Source of the DNA: Tretioscincus oriximinensis
Taxonomy: Eukaryota; Chordata; Lepidosauria; Squamata; Gymnophthalmidae
Assembly (NCBI GenBank): GCA_022410635.1
Contig: JAJVDF010000210.1
Location: 1,768,780-1,832,779 of the forward strand
Direction: 5' to 3'
Length of the DNA: 64,000 nucleotides
Shown here: in pieces, positions 1 to 10,440 of the stretch
Layout of the letters: each line of letters opens with the position of its first letter
Position numbering within the stretch: position 1 is the stretch's first letter
Program-made: the position numbers and the translations under genes
The notes under the pieces: generated by a model
What the model was told of the DNA's origin: nothing
What the model saw: only the letters and a program-made list of their open reading frames with translations
The model's database searches: none

Positions 1-262
1 AGATTTATTATCACTGTTATCACACAGAAGCCTGGATAAAATACTATCTTTTGTCTGCAGGCAGCAAGTTTTTTAAAATGTCATCCTTTCCAGAAGAACC
101 AAAAAGCTAACCTGTTTAATGAAATCCACAAGTTTTAATTTATTTATCCATATGACTTTTAGAACTTAGTAGAACTAAGGCCATATCCCAAGGCATGGTT
201 TCTAGTGAGTTGGAGGCAACATCATTTTTGATCCACCTCATGAAGTCACACATGTAGAGTTA
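1..262. other. unassigned AT-rich DNA
   Basis: No open frame, repeat family or RNA gene is recognisable in this stretch. Confidence 0.5.
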
Positions 263-483
263 GACAGCTGGGTGACCTTGGAGATTAGTCACAGCCCTTT
301 GGAGCTCTCTCAACCCCAACTCTTGCTTCTCTTGCTTCTCTTGCTTCTCTTGCTTCTCTTGCTTCTCTTGCTTCTCTTGCTTCTTCTTCTTCTTCTTCAT
401 CATCATTATTATTATTATTATCATTATCATTATCCTCCTCCTCCTTTTCTTCCTCCCTTTCCTTTCCCTTCTCCTTCTCCTCC
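263..483 (+). repeat. tRNA-SINE remnant with pyrimidine-rich microsatellite tail
   Basis: The first 60 bases carry the motif gctgggtgaccttgg, which is the inner part of the tRNA-derived SINE type also seen at 53765 and 40225. It runs into a tail of about seven CTTGCTTCT-type units (about 324-381), then TTC, ATT/ATC and CCT-rich runs up to 483. The tRNA-like head is missing or too diverged to see. Open frames on both strands here (poly-Leu and poly-Lys/Glu translations) come only from the microsatellite. Confidence 0.6.
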
Positions 484-1530
484 CTACAATTGCCATTTAG
501 AGACAACTTGCCTATGTCCAAGCTCCTATACTGTATCAGAACCATTTTTACTATTTATCTCCCTACATGGCAGGAACAGAGTCCAAGCATGTTTTGTTAA
601 TAGGGATGAAAATCAAAGTACAGTTTTACATGTAAGAAAACAAAAATGCTGCATAAACCGCAGTTCAGTTTCTGCCACTATAAGTTAGATCGAATAATTG
701 AGACTGTGATTCAGTAGATGCAGTGAAGGAAATGTATGACTGAATCACTTTGAGTGAAAGAGGGGAGCAATTAATTCCCATGGCACCAATAATCCCAATC
801 AAGCAGTATATTATTCACTTGTTCCAAAAGCCGGCTGTCTGCTTCTGTGTGGGTGAATTATGTCACCGCAATTCATAGTGTGCACAGCAAATCAATAATT
901 AGCAGCATGTCATATCAGGGAGGTCGGGGCACACCCAGGAATGGAGTTCAGAAGAAAAAAATGTGGAGGAGAAAGCAGGTATTAAAAGGTAGTTGCTTTG
1001 CAAGGAAGAAGAAAGCTGAAGAGGGTGTGCTTTTCTTGACAACAATAGAGATGCTGAAGACAGAACCCAGGATCTTCTGCATAAAAAGCAAATGCTTTAT
1101 TGTGGGAGCTAGAAGGGGGGGGACCTTATCAGGAGTGGTTGCTGGGCTCCATTTTCTGGGATTGCAGGGGATCCCTAGCAAGTAACAGGAATTAGTATTC
1201 CATTTAATTCCTGAGCTCTTCGAATTTTTTGCATGTGAGTCTCTGCCTCAGAACCACCAGGAACCACCGGGAAGCAAGAGGCACATATTGGAAAGCATGA
1301 TGGCGCTGTCCAGAAGTCACCTGCTTGGAGCCAGGCTTTGGCAGGAAGGAGGAAGGAGGAGACTGCTTCTGCACATGCCAGGTGACAGTGAAGCCATAAT
1401 AGAAATGCTGTGAGCAGCAGACTCAGACTTATTCCCTTCCTAGCAGCTACCATTAGATCTTATGCAACATTGTACATATGGGCGGAGTAACATGTTAAAG
1501 TGGTATGAAGATTAACTAGATGAGAAAATG
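484..1530. other. unassigned DNA with one signal-peptide-like open frame
   Basis: There is no recognisable repeat over most of this stretch. On the minus strand at 1453-1175 an open frame of 92 codons begins with a charged start followed by a hydrophobic run (SLSLLLTAFLLWLHCHLACA) and then a cysteine-containing tail. No homologue is recognised, and no splice or promoter context supports it, so chance is the default explanation. Confidence 0.4.
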
Positions 1531-1790
1531 TCAGAGAAATAGCCGTGTTAGTCTGGTAGAAAGTCAAGCAAAGGAGCTAGTAGCACTTTGAGACTAACTT
1601 GAGAAAAGTGGATGGCATAAGAAAAGCAGCCAAAGTGCAGAAATCAATCCTCTTAAGTGGAGGGAAATGCATGGTAAAAAGAGATACAGATAGGTGAATG
1701 TGTATCAATCAAATATGCAGAAAAGCGGAGAGCAAATCAGTCCAAGAAAAGGAAACGTTGTTTGCAATGGGAAGATTTCAAATGAAACCC
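1531..1790 (+). repeat. R-type interspersed repeat (agccgtgttagtctg family)
   Basis: The sequence starts with tcagagaaatagccgtgtta and continues with the agcactttgagactaac core. A second part (about 1640-1770) shares the ggagggaaatgcatgg and tatgcagaaaa motifs with copies near 11750 and 16030. The same family recurs at 11600, 12187/13308, 15895, 22342 and 50405. It resembles a widespread reptile interspersed repeat, but I cannot name the class with confidence. Confidence 0.6.
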
Positions 1791-2969
1791 ACAGATTAGT
1801 TCATGGCACAGAGGAAAGTTTCTCACGCCCAATTCTTATGTTATCCATACCAAACTTAAAAATTACAACTTATGTCTAGATTTTGTTTCTTTTAATAATT
1901 TTTTTTATTTTACAGTCCCAAATCCTTAGATTTTGTTAAAGTTGTAATCCTTCCAGAAGTGAACTATTGGGGGCTCAAACTTGTCTAAACCAGGGCACTG
2001 GAATCTACAAGACTAGGGTCTTTCCAAAAACATTTATTTTTGAAACCTTACAGTTTTGCCTGCTTCATTTTAATATATTTTGTTATTTTAAAAGGAAGAA
2101 AGAAGGGAAACTTTTCAGAAACAAAATGGATCTCAAAAGTATGTAATTGTCCAAACTTTGGTAATGCCATTTTTAAAAATCTTCAAAGTTCTTTGAAGTC
2201 ATAGGGAAATGGAAATCACAAGGCTTACTGGGGAGGGGGAGAAAGAGGTTGTGCCATGTTCTTCTGAATAAGAAGAAGCTTCTTAGAATCNGAGACTTCT
2301 ATAGGGAACTGAGTTAAAGAAATATTCATTCAGCCTTCAGAAGAAAGAAGTACAATAAGAGATTCACAGGTTATGTACAGATTATGTTTTGGGTCATTAA
2401 TTTAAAAAATAGACAAGATTTTCTAGGCTAATGGAGCCAAGAGGTGAAGCNTTGGTGAATGTCCTATCCACCCTTTACTAATACAATGCCATCACATGGT
2501 ATGATGCACAAAGGAAAATGCAGTAACCTTTGGTTGTGGGAATAGTCTTTCCTTAGAAGACAAGTGGCAACAACCCAGAATCACAGACGGCACTTGCAAA
2601 AAGAAATATTAACTTATGAGGACTTGAAGGACAAAACTGAAGCACTGTGGATAAGAAAAGTGGAGAAAGGGGAAATCATTGCACAAACTATATTAGGCGC
2701 ACCACCAAAGAGTCTCCTAGACATGAAATTGTCTCCTGGGTCTGCTTGAGCATATTTTGAAGGAAAATTAAAAGTACTCCTTATGTTTTATACTTTGCAG
2801 GGAATATAAAATGAAAAAAGTTTTGTTCAAATGAGAACATCACACTGAGGGAACTTAGTGGTGTTGCTCAAATGGATGCCCTTGTTGCATCCATTGGAAA
2901 TGCACAATATTTGTCAGTTATTTGCACAATATTTGCAGTTATCTCAGGAGCAGTTGCCCTAGTGAAAAA
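1791..2969. other. unassigned AT-rich DNA
   Basis: There are only short chance open frames, the longest being 61 codons at 2564-2749 with no recognisable similarity. Single Ns occur at 2291 and 2451. No repeat family was recognised. Confidence 0.45.
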
Positions 2970-3545
2970 TTATTAGGGATGTAAAATTTCAAAAGAAAAA
3001 ATACCAGCAAGACTGTTAGGAGAATTGATAGCTATCTACAAATATCTGAAGGACTGTCACAAAACAGAGGACTCAGCATTGTTCTCATTGGCACATGGAG
3101 GTAAATTCATAGATGTCAGCTGTATCAATAGCTATTAGGATGGATGTCCTGATACCCCTTCCAAGATGGAGCAACAGACAAGATTCCTGAAATCCCACTT
3201 TCAGGAAATTGGGAACAAGTGAATGTTTTAAGAACATAAGAACATAAGAAGAGCCATACTGGATCAGGCCACAGCCCATCAAGTCCAGCATTCTGTCTCA
3301 CACAGAGGCCCACCAGATGCACCTGGGCAGTCCGAACAGAGGAAAGCAAAATATGCTCCTATTCATGACTCCCTGCAAATGGTATTTCCGGAGTCCTGCT
3401 TGTTGCTCCATCCCGGAGGCAACATCCAGACATCCATCCTTTGCCTTCTTCTGCTTGCCCAGGTGCAATTGGTGGGCCTTTGTGAGAGACAGAACGATGG
3501 ACTAGATAGGTTATGGCAACAGGGCTCCTCTTATGTTCTTATTGG
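2970..3545 (+). mobile_element. CR1 LINE 3' end, split by an antisense CR1
   Basis: The left part (2970-3229) reads like the last portion of CR1 ORF2 and its 3' UTR, with tctgaaggactgtcac, tcattggcacatgg and aggatggatgtcctgatac. The right part (3440-3545) resumes with the UTR segment ttgccttcttctgcttgcc and ends in the typical CR1 tail ctcctcttatgttctt. The two halves join in order when the intervening antisense element is removed. The copy is 5'-truncated and encodes nothing intact. Confidence 0.8.
3230..3439 (-). mobile_element. CR1 3' end nested in another CR1
   Basis: It starts on the + strand with aagaacataagaacataag, the reverse complement of the CR1 terminal repeats. The conserved UTR follows on the antisense strand (catactggatcaggccacag, gcccaccagatgcacctggg) up to cagacatccatcc. 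Flanking ttt runs (3226-3229 and 3440-3442) may be a very short target duplication; CR1 usually leaves little or none. Confidence 0.85.
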
Positions 3546-4914
3546 CACAAGTTAGGAGTCTGGTATGAAGAGAGAGGGAGTCACAATAGGAGAATAGGGT
3601 AAGAAAGACAGCAGCTGTCACTGAGGGGGAGACAGGAGTGAAAGATGTTTGATCAAGCACCACCAGGGCTCCAAACAACAACCAGGAAGTGCAGCCACAG
3701 GCAGAGGTGATCTTCTGCCCACTTCAGTGCTGTACTTTGTAATTTGTGTACCAGAAAAAAGTGAACTAAAAACCACAAGATCCACTTCTGCTTTTGTTTT
3801 GCTGTTTTAAATTTCAATACTGGATTGGTGGAACAGATTCAAGGAGTACGAATAGTCCACGGAGCAGAGAAAACAAAATTTACCTTGCCCCAGACCTCTA
3901 CAACCCATGGTATGTCAGTGGCTTTACATATATTGTTCAGCCTATAGGAGTGAATGGCAATGACAGGGACACCTTTTCCACATCCCCAAGTGTCTGGAGA
4001 AAAATATTAGGCTATCCACAACTCAAGTGTCTGAGCCATTATTTTATGCCCTGGCATTGTCCTGTTATCTCTACAGCAAGTGTCTGTCAATTAGTCTAAT
4101 TGGGAAAGTACCCTAATACCTCATGCCGGATAGCCCTTCAGGTATATTTTCCCCTCCTTAGTTTGGGTATGGGGAGCAGAAGTGCTTTAGAATCTCTTGT
4201 CTTGTACACTTAGTGGAGGTGAGAAAATCATTCACAGATCCTTGGGATAAGGAACGTATATCTCTATATTCCTCTTTTAAGCACAAGAGAGCAGGCAGCT
4301 CTGGGGGGTGGGGGGAGGACGTATTTTATCCTAAATACTGACAGTTAAAATGCAAAGTCCCTGCATTCTGTTACATGTTCACTTCATGGTCAAACACATC
4401 CAACACGATGAGAACGGCTGCCTTATCATTCCCAAGTCATTTGTAATGGCCTTGCAGGGAATGAATGGGCCTCTGTGTCACAGAGAAGCAAGCACATGGA
4501 ATTTAAAATAAATGGGATGCTTGCCAGGGTAGCTGCAGCAGCAAAAAGAGTTCATGATCTAAATGACACATACAAAAAATAAAAGGAATGGTTGATGCAA
4601 AAAGGTACAGCAATTCATTTTGTTCTCAAAGACAGATTGCTCTGAGCTATTTTGTAGCTGTTTATTTCCATATCAAGAGAAGATTTCCATGTGAGTCTTG
4701 ATGTGGCTTTTCTGTAACTGCTCTGTTCCAGGAATGCAATTATTTTTTTCAGATTATTTTGAACTACAGTCTCCATAATTCCTTGCCATTGCTCAAACTG
4801 GTTGGGGCTCACAAGATTTGTAAGGAAACAATCTATAACGCTAGATTGCTCTTGCTCTTGATAGTTCAGCCTACAGCACCTAAAGTAGGAGGGGGTAAAA
4901 TGTATCCTTTCAGA
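3546..4914. other. unassigned DNA
   Basis: No recognised repeat. An open frame of 101 codons at 3794-4099 (+) has no family resemblance and no surrounding gene structure. A short G-rich patch lies near 4300-4316. Confidence 0.45.
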
Positions 4915-5080
4915 TTATGCTGAATTAAAACACACCTCTTTAACCTTTGGTTGAAGACATGGCTTTTCCTTCCCCANTTTCAGCTATTGGTTTAAAATGT
5001 TAATATATTTCTGCTTTTTATTAATAGCCTGTGAAACATTTGGGTAAAGGGCAAAATGTAAATAAATATATCTCATCATT
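4915..5080 (+). mobile_element. L2-like LINE 3' end fragment
   Basis: The sequence aacacacctctttaaccttt followed by tggttgaag matches the C-terminal coding end (KTHLF-type) of the LINE family seen best at 48005-48270. It continues into the AT-rich 3' end with tttgggtaaagggcaaaatg and a (TAAA)-type tail near 5060-5075. Only about 160 bases remain. Confidence 0.5.
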
Positions 5081-5160
5081 CTGTTATATTCTAGCAAAGG
5101 GATCTAGCAGCTTTTAGAAATTAACTGTGGGGGTAATTATTAGCAAGAGCTTTTACAGAA

Positions 5161-5810
5161 TATGGCTGCATCCAAACAGGGCCAATAATCCACAAGGTAG
5201 GCTGCATGCACACAATGATATAAAACCCACTTCATAGCTATAATCTGGAATATAGCAATTCTGTGTCCATGCACACCAAACATGTATATTCAGTGACCAA
5301 GGCCCCAGGTCCGTAACATCACTCATTGATNTAGTCACAGTGGAGTCTGAGAATTTCTAACTCACAACAATAGAAACAACTNCTGTATTCTTGTTTGTTT
5401 TAACATCTCGCATCTGATTTGTGCACATGCATACACTCGCAAGAGTACTGGGGGTTCTCCAGAACAATGTTTGAATATCTGAGCAATGGTTTATTCCGTG
5501 CTAAACAGCATTTATTGCAGGCTGANTGCCTGAGACCTCCTGATTGCGCTCTGAATGAGATAGAAAATATCTGTGTGCATGCAGCCTAAGTCAAATTTGT
5601 GTTGCATTTGCCACACCAATGGATAGATCTGGGGGCTTAGAATTGATTTGTCAGATTATTAGTTTGCTGGGCAAATTATAGGGTTATTGCAGAAAGGCTG
5701 TGATATTTGGATAGTTTTGGCAAGAAACTGCAAGTGTAAGAGAGTTGGAGGAATCTGATGTTGACAGCAAACAAATAGCATTTAAAAAGAGGGTTTCCTA
5801 TTCTTTCTCT
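5161..5810 (+). mobile_element. element X (unclassified), interrupted by MITE Y
   Basis: The left piece 5161-5198 (tatggctgcatccaaacagg, then gccaataat) and the right piece 5588-5810 (aatttgtgttgcatttgcca; gggttattgcagaaaggctg) are contiguous in the other copy, on the minus strand at 31655-31895. The family has no visible coding capacity. Short pieces resembling its ggctgcatccagac terminus occur near 22143, 29098 and, on the minus strand, 55487. The terminus suggests a non-autonomous DNA transposon, but the far terminus and target duplication were not defined. Confidence 0.6.
5199..5587 (+). mobile_element. MITE Y with perfect 16-bp terminal inverted repeats
   Basis: The element starts with aggctgcatgcacaca (5199-5214) and ends with its exact reverse complement tgtgtgcatgcagcct (5572-5587), giving 389 bases. 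It encodes no protein. A second, inverted copy at 42074-42475 shares internal blocks such as ctgtgtccatgcacaccaaa and catctcgcatctgatttgtg with substitutions. It sits inside element X. The adjacent bases (aaggt on the left, aagtc on the right) do not give a clear target duplication, so the superfamily stays open. Confidence 0.75.
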
Positions 5811-6360
5811 TAACAGTCAACAAATAAAATGGTCAATGGGGAAGTGTGCCACATGCACAGAAATCCTCTGCTATCAGAATCTGACAAAATGGCAAAACTG
5901 TATATACTGTAAAGGTATTAACGAGGTGAATGAAAACTGATAAACTGGTTAAATAGAGTAGCAGTAAATACCAGAAAGAATAAGTGTTGTTTGGGTGCAC
6001 TGAGTAAAAATATTTCAGCCATTTCCCCACAAATATTTTTTATGCAATGGTCTCAACGTTATGTAAAATTTGCCCTGTCCTTTCACGCAAGTTCAGTGAT
6101 CCACTCACTAAAAAGGCCCAGGGTCTCAGATTTTCCAGCCACTTCTATTTTTCAGATTTCACAGCAGATTTTTTTTCTAAACTCCAATTAATAGCCTTTG
6201 TAGGGCATTCATTAATGGGAACTTGTTAGATGTCATGAGACTTCAAGGATAAACACAACATTTCAATTGGTTATTGGAACCATGTGGCACCAGGAAACTA
6301 CAAGGCAATGTAACATGAATAGCATATTGCCAGCAAGGGCAATCCTAGCAATAAGGCAAA
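5811..6360. other. unassigned AT-rich DNA
   Basis: No repeat or gene recognised; chance open frames are 60-66 codons. Confidence 0.45.
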
Positions 6361-7130
6361 CTACAAAACCTTCAGCAGAAACGATTCAGGTTTATTATTT
6401 AGTACAATTGATAAGGTCACAACCATAATGGCTTTAAGCTCTATAAGTTCATACATATAGATAATAAAGTGCAATAAAATTAGGCCATAGCTAAAGTAAA
6501 GCAGGAGTGCAAAAGGTGCAGCATCTTGGCTGACTGTCCCACACAGCCACCACGGGCTGACCCAGGGACTCACACAACACCCCTCGGCATGTGTAGCATG
6601 GCTGCTTGCTCCCACAGCAAGCCCTGCCCACTTGTGGGAGTCATACTGCTCACCACCAAGACGAGCTCTTCCCAGCCCATGCTGAAGGCAGACATATACA
6701 AGCTCACACCTTATGGGCCGCGTGCAGCCAACGCTGAAGGCAGATCACCAGAGGATCAAAGAGGTTTGAATGAACTCACAAGGTGCACACCTGCATAGAG
6801 CCCTTTCAATGACTCAAGGGCACGTTGGGCTTCCAACCTCTGCTTTGTAACCCTGAACCCCTTGAGGGAACCCCTACCAAATATGGGATAGTCAGAGGAT
6901 ATCTGCCATTCTGGCAAGTAACCATCACTTGAAGGAGGGGCTATGGGGCTGCTCTTATACTTACGCCACCACTTTGCCCCCTCCTGATGACATGAGGCTG
7001 ATGGACAACCATGCCAGACCCCACTGTACCCGAAAGTGTCCAAGCGTGCTGGTGATCAGCAATGCCCACCTACCCTATTGTACAGCAGGCCTTTTCTTGC
7101 GGAAGCCACAGGCAACAACAAGGTAAGTGG
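6361..7130. other. GC-richer block, possible LTR or old insert
   Basis: From about 6520 to 7110 the sequence is clearly richer in G and C than its AT-rich flanks. It contains open frames on both strands (84-95 codons) with no recognisable domain. The left edge contains ttcaggtttattatttagta, which reads as a polyadenylation-like signal on the minus strand. Origin as an LTR or other insert is only a guess; no paired LTR or inverted repeats were found. Confidence 0.25.
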
Positions 7131-7194
7131 AGATGGATATGCAAATGGGGTATTCCAGATTTAAAACAGAACACGGGTCGCAGTTTTCATGTAA

Positions 7195-7463
7195 CCCTAC
7201 TATTGCTATTACTACTACTATTTTTATTTATATTGCGCTGTGTGCTTAGTACTGTACAAAGCATGTAAAATACAAGATAAAAACAATGTAAAAAAGATAT
7301 TAAAAAACTAAAATCAGCAATAACAAATTTAATATAAAATAAAATAGCAGCAGTATTTACAGCAAGAGAACTGTCAAAAGCCCTAGTGAAGAGAAATGTT
7401 TTTAATTGAGATTGTAAGGACACCAGGGTGGGAGAATGACCAAGATGTGCAGAGAGTTCCATA
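7195..7463 (-). mobile_element. LINE 3' region fragment, antisense
   Basis: The segment actatttttatttatattgc, then tgtgcttagtactgtacaaa, followed by attgagattgtaaggacacc, cagggtgggagaatgacc and agagagttcca resembles an antisense LINE C-terminal/3' region common in reptile genomes. It is diverged and broken. It abuts the (GAA)n tract. Confidence 0.4.
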
Positions 7464-7727
7464 AAGAAGAAAAAGAAAAAGAAAAAGAAGAAGGGGAAGG
7501 GGAACAGAAAGAGGAAGAAAGAAGAAGAAGAAGAAGAAAGAAGAAGAAGAAGAAGAAGAAAAAGAAGAAGAAGAAAAAGAAGAAGAAGAAGAAGAAGAAA
7601 AAGAAGAAAAAGAAGAAAAAGAAGAAAAAGAAGAAGAAGAAGAAAAAGAAGAAAAAGAAGAAGAAGAAGAAGAAGAAGAAGAAGAAGAAGAAGAAGAAGA
7701 AGAAGAAGAAGAAGAAGAAGAAGAAGA
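7464..7727 (+). repeat. (GAA)n-rich microsatellite
   Basis: About 264 bases of almost pure purine. The left half is interrupted GAAAAA/GAAGAA, and the last 70 or so bases are uninterrupted GAA up to gaagac at 7727. It directly abuts the 3' end of an antisense SINE, whose own tail is (TTC)n on the sense strand, so it is read as an expanded SINE tail. Poly-Lys and poly-Ser translations are artefacts of the repeat. Confidence 0.95.
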
Positions 7728-7826
7728 CATTTCCCCCATTTTCCTCAGTCCGAAGGGACTCAAAATAGTTTACAAGCTATATATCACCCGAAGAATTATA
7801 TTATATCTTCCCTATCCTATTGTGAT
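7728..7826 (-). mobile_element. tRNA-SINE 3' end, antisense
   Basis: The text ccgaagggactcaaaatagt, then ttacaagctatatatcaccc matches the antisense 3' region of the SINE family seen at 14841 and 19768 (gggactcaaagcggcttaca). Only the 3' portion is present, truncated on its 5' side at about 7826. Confidence 0.7.
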
Positions 7827-7827
7827 G

Positions 7828-8010
7828 ATATTTATTTATTTACATTTCTATGCCACCTTGTACCTGAAAGTCTCAAGGAGGTTAGCAATACAAACACAAT
7901 TAACATATTAAAAGCAACCACACCTAATAAATAGGGGAGGGACTGCAGTTTCTCAGCCAAATGCCAGGCCAAAGAGGTGTGGTACCTATTTATCGACTTG
8001 TTTTTAGGAG
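7828..8010 (-). mobile_element. LINE/SINE 3' tail fragment, antisense
   Basis: It begins with tatttatttatttacatttc (the antisense AAATAAATA tail), then tatgccaccttgtacctgaa and agtctcaaggaggttagcaa. This mirrors tails at 53880 and, in sense orientation, 48215 and 63020. The part up to about 8010 includes aaatgccaggccaaagaggt, similar to the antisense block near 56900. Confidence 0.5.
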
Positions 8011-9044
8011 CAAGCAGGAGGTGGTATTAGAGAAGAAGGCAAAAAGTCTATGACCACCACTTCCACCCACCACCCACCTGCATATGCATATGCAGTATAA
8101 TTTTAAAAATTTTCTGTTTTCAGCAGACACAAAAGTCATTAAGATCAATAATCCAGATCTTAAGGTCATTTCCCATTTCTCCTTTCTTTTTGTTTCCTCT
8201 GGACCCTACACTGTTCAAGCACACACCGAGCACCATCCCCCTGCCCCCTTACANAGCAAGGCAATTATTTAATGGCCAAGTCACATTTTCTGTGCCATCA
8301 GGCGTCTCCTTATTTGTAGAAAAACACAGTCTGTTGTGGCTGCCGTGAGTCCATGCTAGCAGAAGAAGATAAAACAGGAGGGAACTTCCCACCTTCCAAT
8401 CCCTTTAATGATATTTCCGTAGATAATAGAAATATTTCTGTGAACTCCTTTGACTTCTGTGAGGTTTACACATGAATGTACACCATACACTACAGTTACT
8501 TATCACCTCATTAATTGCAGTTCCATTGTNGGAAACTGACTGCATTTGGAATCAGTGTGGATATTAATTATTAGTACAATGAATCAGCCACCCATTAACC
8601 CAGTNCTCTAATGATACACCATGAGTTCACTTACTATTTTTATAGGGCATCTTGGGGTGGCTAGAAGCACAATGCAAGAGAATATCAAAAGAAATCAGGG
8701 GACATTAGTGTAAATATATGCCTAGAAAAATATAAAAATATGTAAGTTTATTAAATTTAATACTATACTATAATCCTAAGAAAAGGGGCATGTTATANGG
8801 TCAAAAAGAAATGGAAATTGCTATTAAATATGGATAAAGGGATTGCCCATAAAGGAACATTATCTACAAATATAAAAGTTTTGTTGGAAATCTTTGGATA
8901 TGTTTATGTTTTGTATCAGATGGAGATGGAGGAGGGAAGGGCGAAGGGTGGAACAGGGAGTTTGGGGTAGGTAAAGGCAATGTTAGAATGGAACTACAGT
9001 ATATCATCTCATATATAATAAAAGGTATGTGGGAGAGTTCAACA
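8011..9044. other. unassigned AT-rich DNA
   Basis: No recognisable gene or repeat; several single Ns (8254, 8530, 8605, 8798). Confidence 0.45.
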
Positions 9045-9140
9045 TTCCAAGGTATAGCAACCAATGACAGGGCTTAGATATTTGGCAGCCTCCAGACACC
9101 AGAGCCCTGCGTTGGAAACTGGTGCCATCCCAGTGTGCAG
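9045..9140 (+). repeat. repeat V, copy 1
   Basis: The blocks caatgacagggcttagat, tttggcagcctccagaca and tgggttggaaactgg-like text are shared with 35057-35155. Only about 95 bases are shared and the class is unknown. A short CAG run and an A-run follow at about 9140-9164. Confidence 0.5.
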
Positions 9141-9164
9141 CAGCAGCAGTAGCAAAAAAAAAAA

Positions 9165-9362
9165 AGAGCAAATTCAGTGTTAAGGATAATTAGGAAAGGA
9201 ATCGAAAACAAGTCAGCAAGGGTTGTTTTGCCTCTTTATAACTCTGTGGTGAGGCCACATTTGGAATACTGTGTACAAATCCAGTCACCAAGTCTCAAAT
9301 AGGATATTTGGAACTGGATGAGATGCAGAAAAGGCAACAAGAATGATCAAGTGTCTGGAGAC
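9165..9362 (+). mobile_element. CR1 LINE ORF2 fragment (post-RT region)
   Basis: Translation gives CR1-like text with frame breaks, including VVRPHLEYCVQIQSP-type residues (9250-9290) and a degenerate Glu/Met/Gln-rich segment corresponding to the usual region that follows. This is the part of CR1 ORF2 downstream of the reverse transcriptase core. The fragment is short, broken and non-functional. Confidence 0.7.
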
Positions 9363-10046
9363 ACANGAAGGAAGGGAAGTTGATATTGCACATCTCAGCC
9401 CACTGCAATTTTGCAATCCTGGCTGACTGGCATCCTTTTGCCGTATCCAAGCCCTGCAAAGGTGCAACAGACTGCAGGACTCCAGGCAGCTTCCCTTTGG
9501 AAGGAGAAATATTTTGTGCTGATGTCTGAAAACATGAGNAACCCCTCCTTTCGTTAAAAGGGGGGATTTTCCTGGGTGGATCCTGGGAGGACAGCGGAAG
9601 CTCCATTGCCCTATATGGTGGAGTCATCATTATGATCTTACCAACCTGGTAGGAGAAGCAGATTCAGTCTTTGCCTTAGCAGAGTTCAGAGCTGTCCAAA
9701 TGCTGAAATGCTGAAGTATCACAACTGAATGTGGAGGCTGTGCCTTTTACTTGGGTCCAGTCACACATTTATTATCAGGCGTAAACACAGAACATGGTCC
9801 TTGTTGACCTGGATGACAATCAATCCAATATAGATTTTCATAATATTGAATGGTTTTCCTTCAGACTTGTTTTTTCTGGCTCCTACCATCTTATTCAGCC
9901 TCATGTTTCACTGCAGTACATAATCCCACCATCATAGCAAAATAGTATCCACTGAAAGGAGGGAAATGATTACTACCATTTATGTCATAATGATTTCAGT
10001 GAAAAATCTCAGTGCATTTCATAATAAAATAATGGTGGCACTTCAG
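9363..10046. other. unassigned DNA
   Basis: No family recognised. The 111-codon minus-strand open frame at 9295-9630 overlaps the CR1 fragment and contains Ns; it is not supported. Confidence 0.4.
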
Positions 10047-10153
10047 GCACTGGGCCTTATTTCAGATTANATCGAGGATCCTGCCGTCGTCAGCATTAGT
10101 ATGCTGATGCCAGGCCTCTATTCTGAGATATATGCTGAAATAAGGTTCAGTGC
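10047..10153. repeat. hairpin-forming inverted repeat (possible small MITE)
   Basis: The arm gcactgggccttatttcag (10047-10065) pairs with ctgaaataaggttcagtgc (10135-10153), 17 of 19 positions complementary, across a loop of about 70 bases that itself contains cagcattagtatgctg. Target duplication is not evident, so small MITE versus chance palindrome is open. Confidence 0.45.
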
Positions 10154-10384
10154 AACCCCTATAATAAACTGCCTCTTTTTCTTCACTCCTTCAAACAATG
10201 TGACTCACCGTTTTCTGGTACAGCGTAGAAAAGTGGCTTCATTGTCTTTTTGATTGGGCATATCAGAGACTTTGGCTGCTTCCCCATTAAACCCGAGAAA
10301 ATACATCCACAAGTATGTCTCAGTTCATCTCCAATTTTCTTCACTGCTTCTTGTTTCTCCGTAACATTTCCTAGTAACCTGGTA

Positions 10385-10440
10385 ACCACAAACGAGACCT
10401 TCAGGTATAGGGCGGAATACAAGTACAAATAAATAATAAA
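10385..10440 (+). mobile_element. LINE/SINE 3' tail fragment
   Basis: The text gagaccttcaggtatagggc followed by ggaatacaagtacaaataaa is the sense 3' tail shared with 48215-48270 and 63020-63090. Only the terminal 55 bases or so are preserved. Confidence 0.45.

Noticed and set aside
7436..7768. 110-residue lysine-rich protein (and antisense poly-Ser protein)
   Set aside because: Both are translations of the (GAA)n microsatellite; no real gene.
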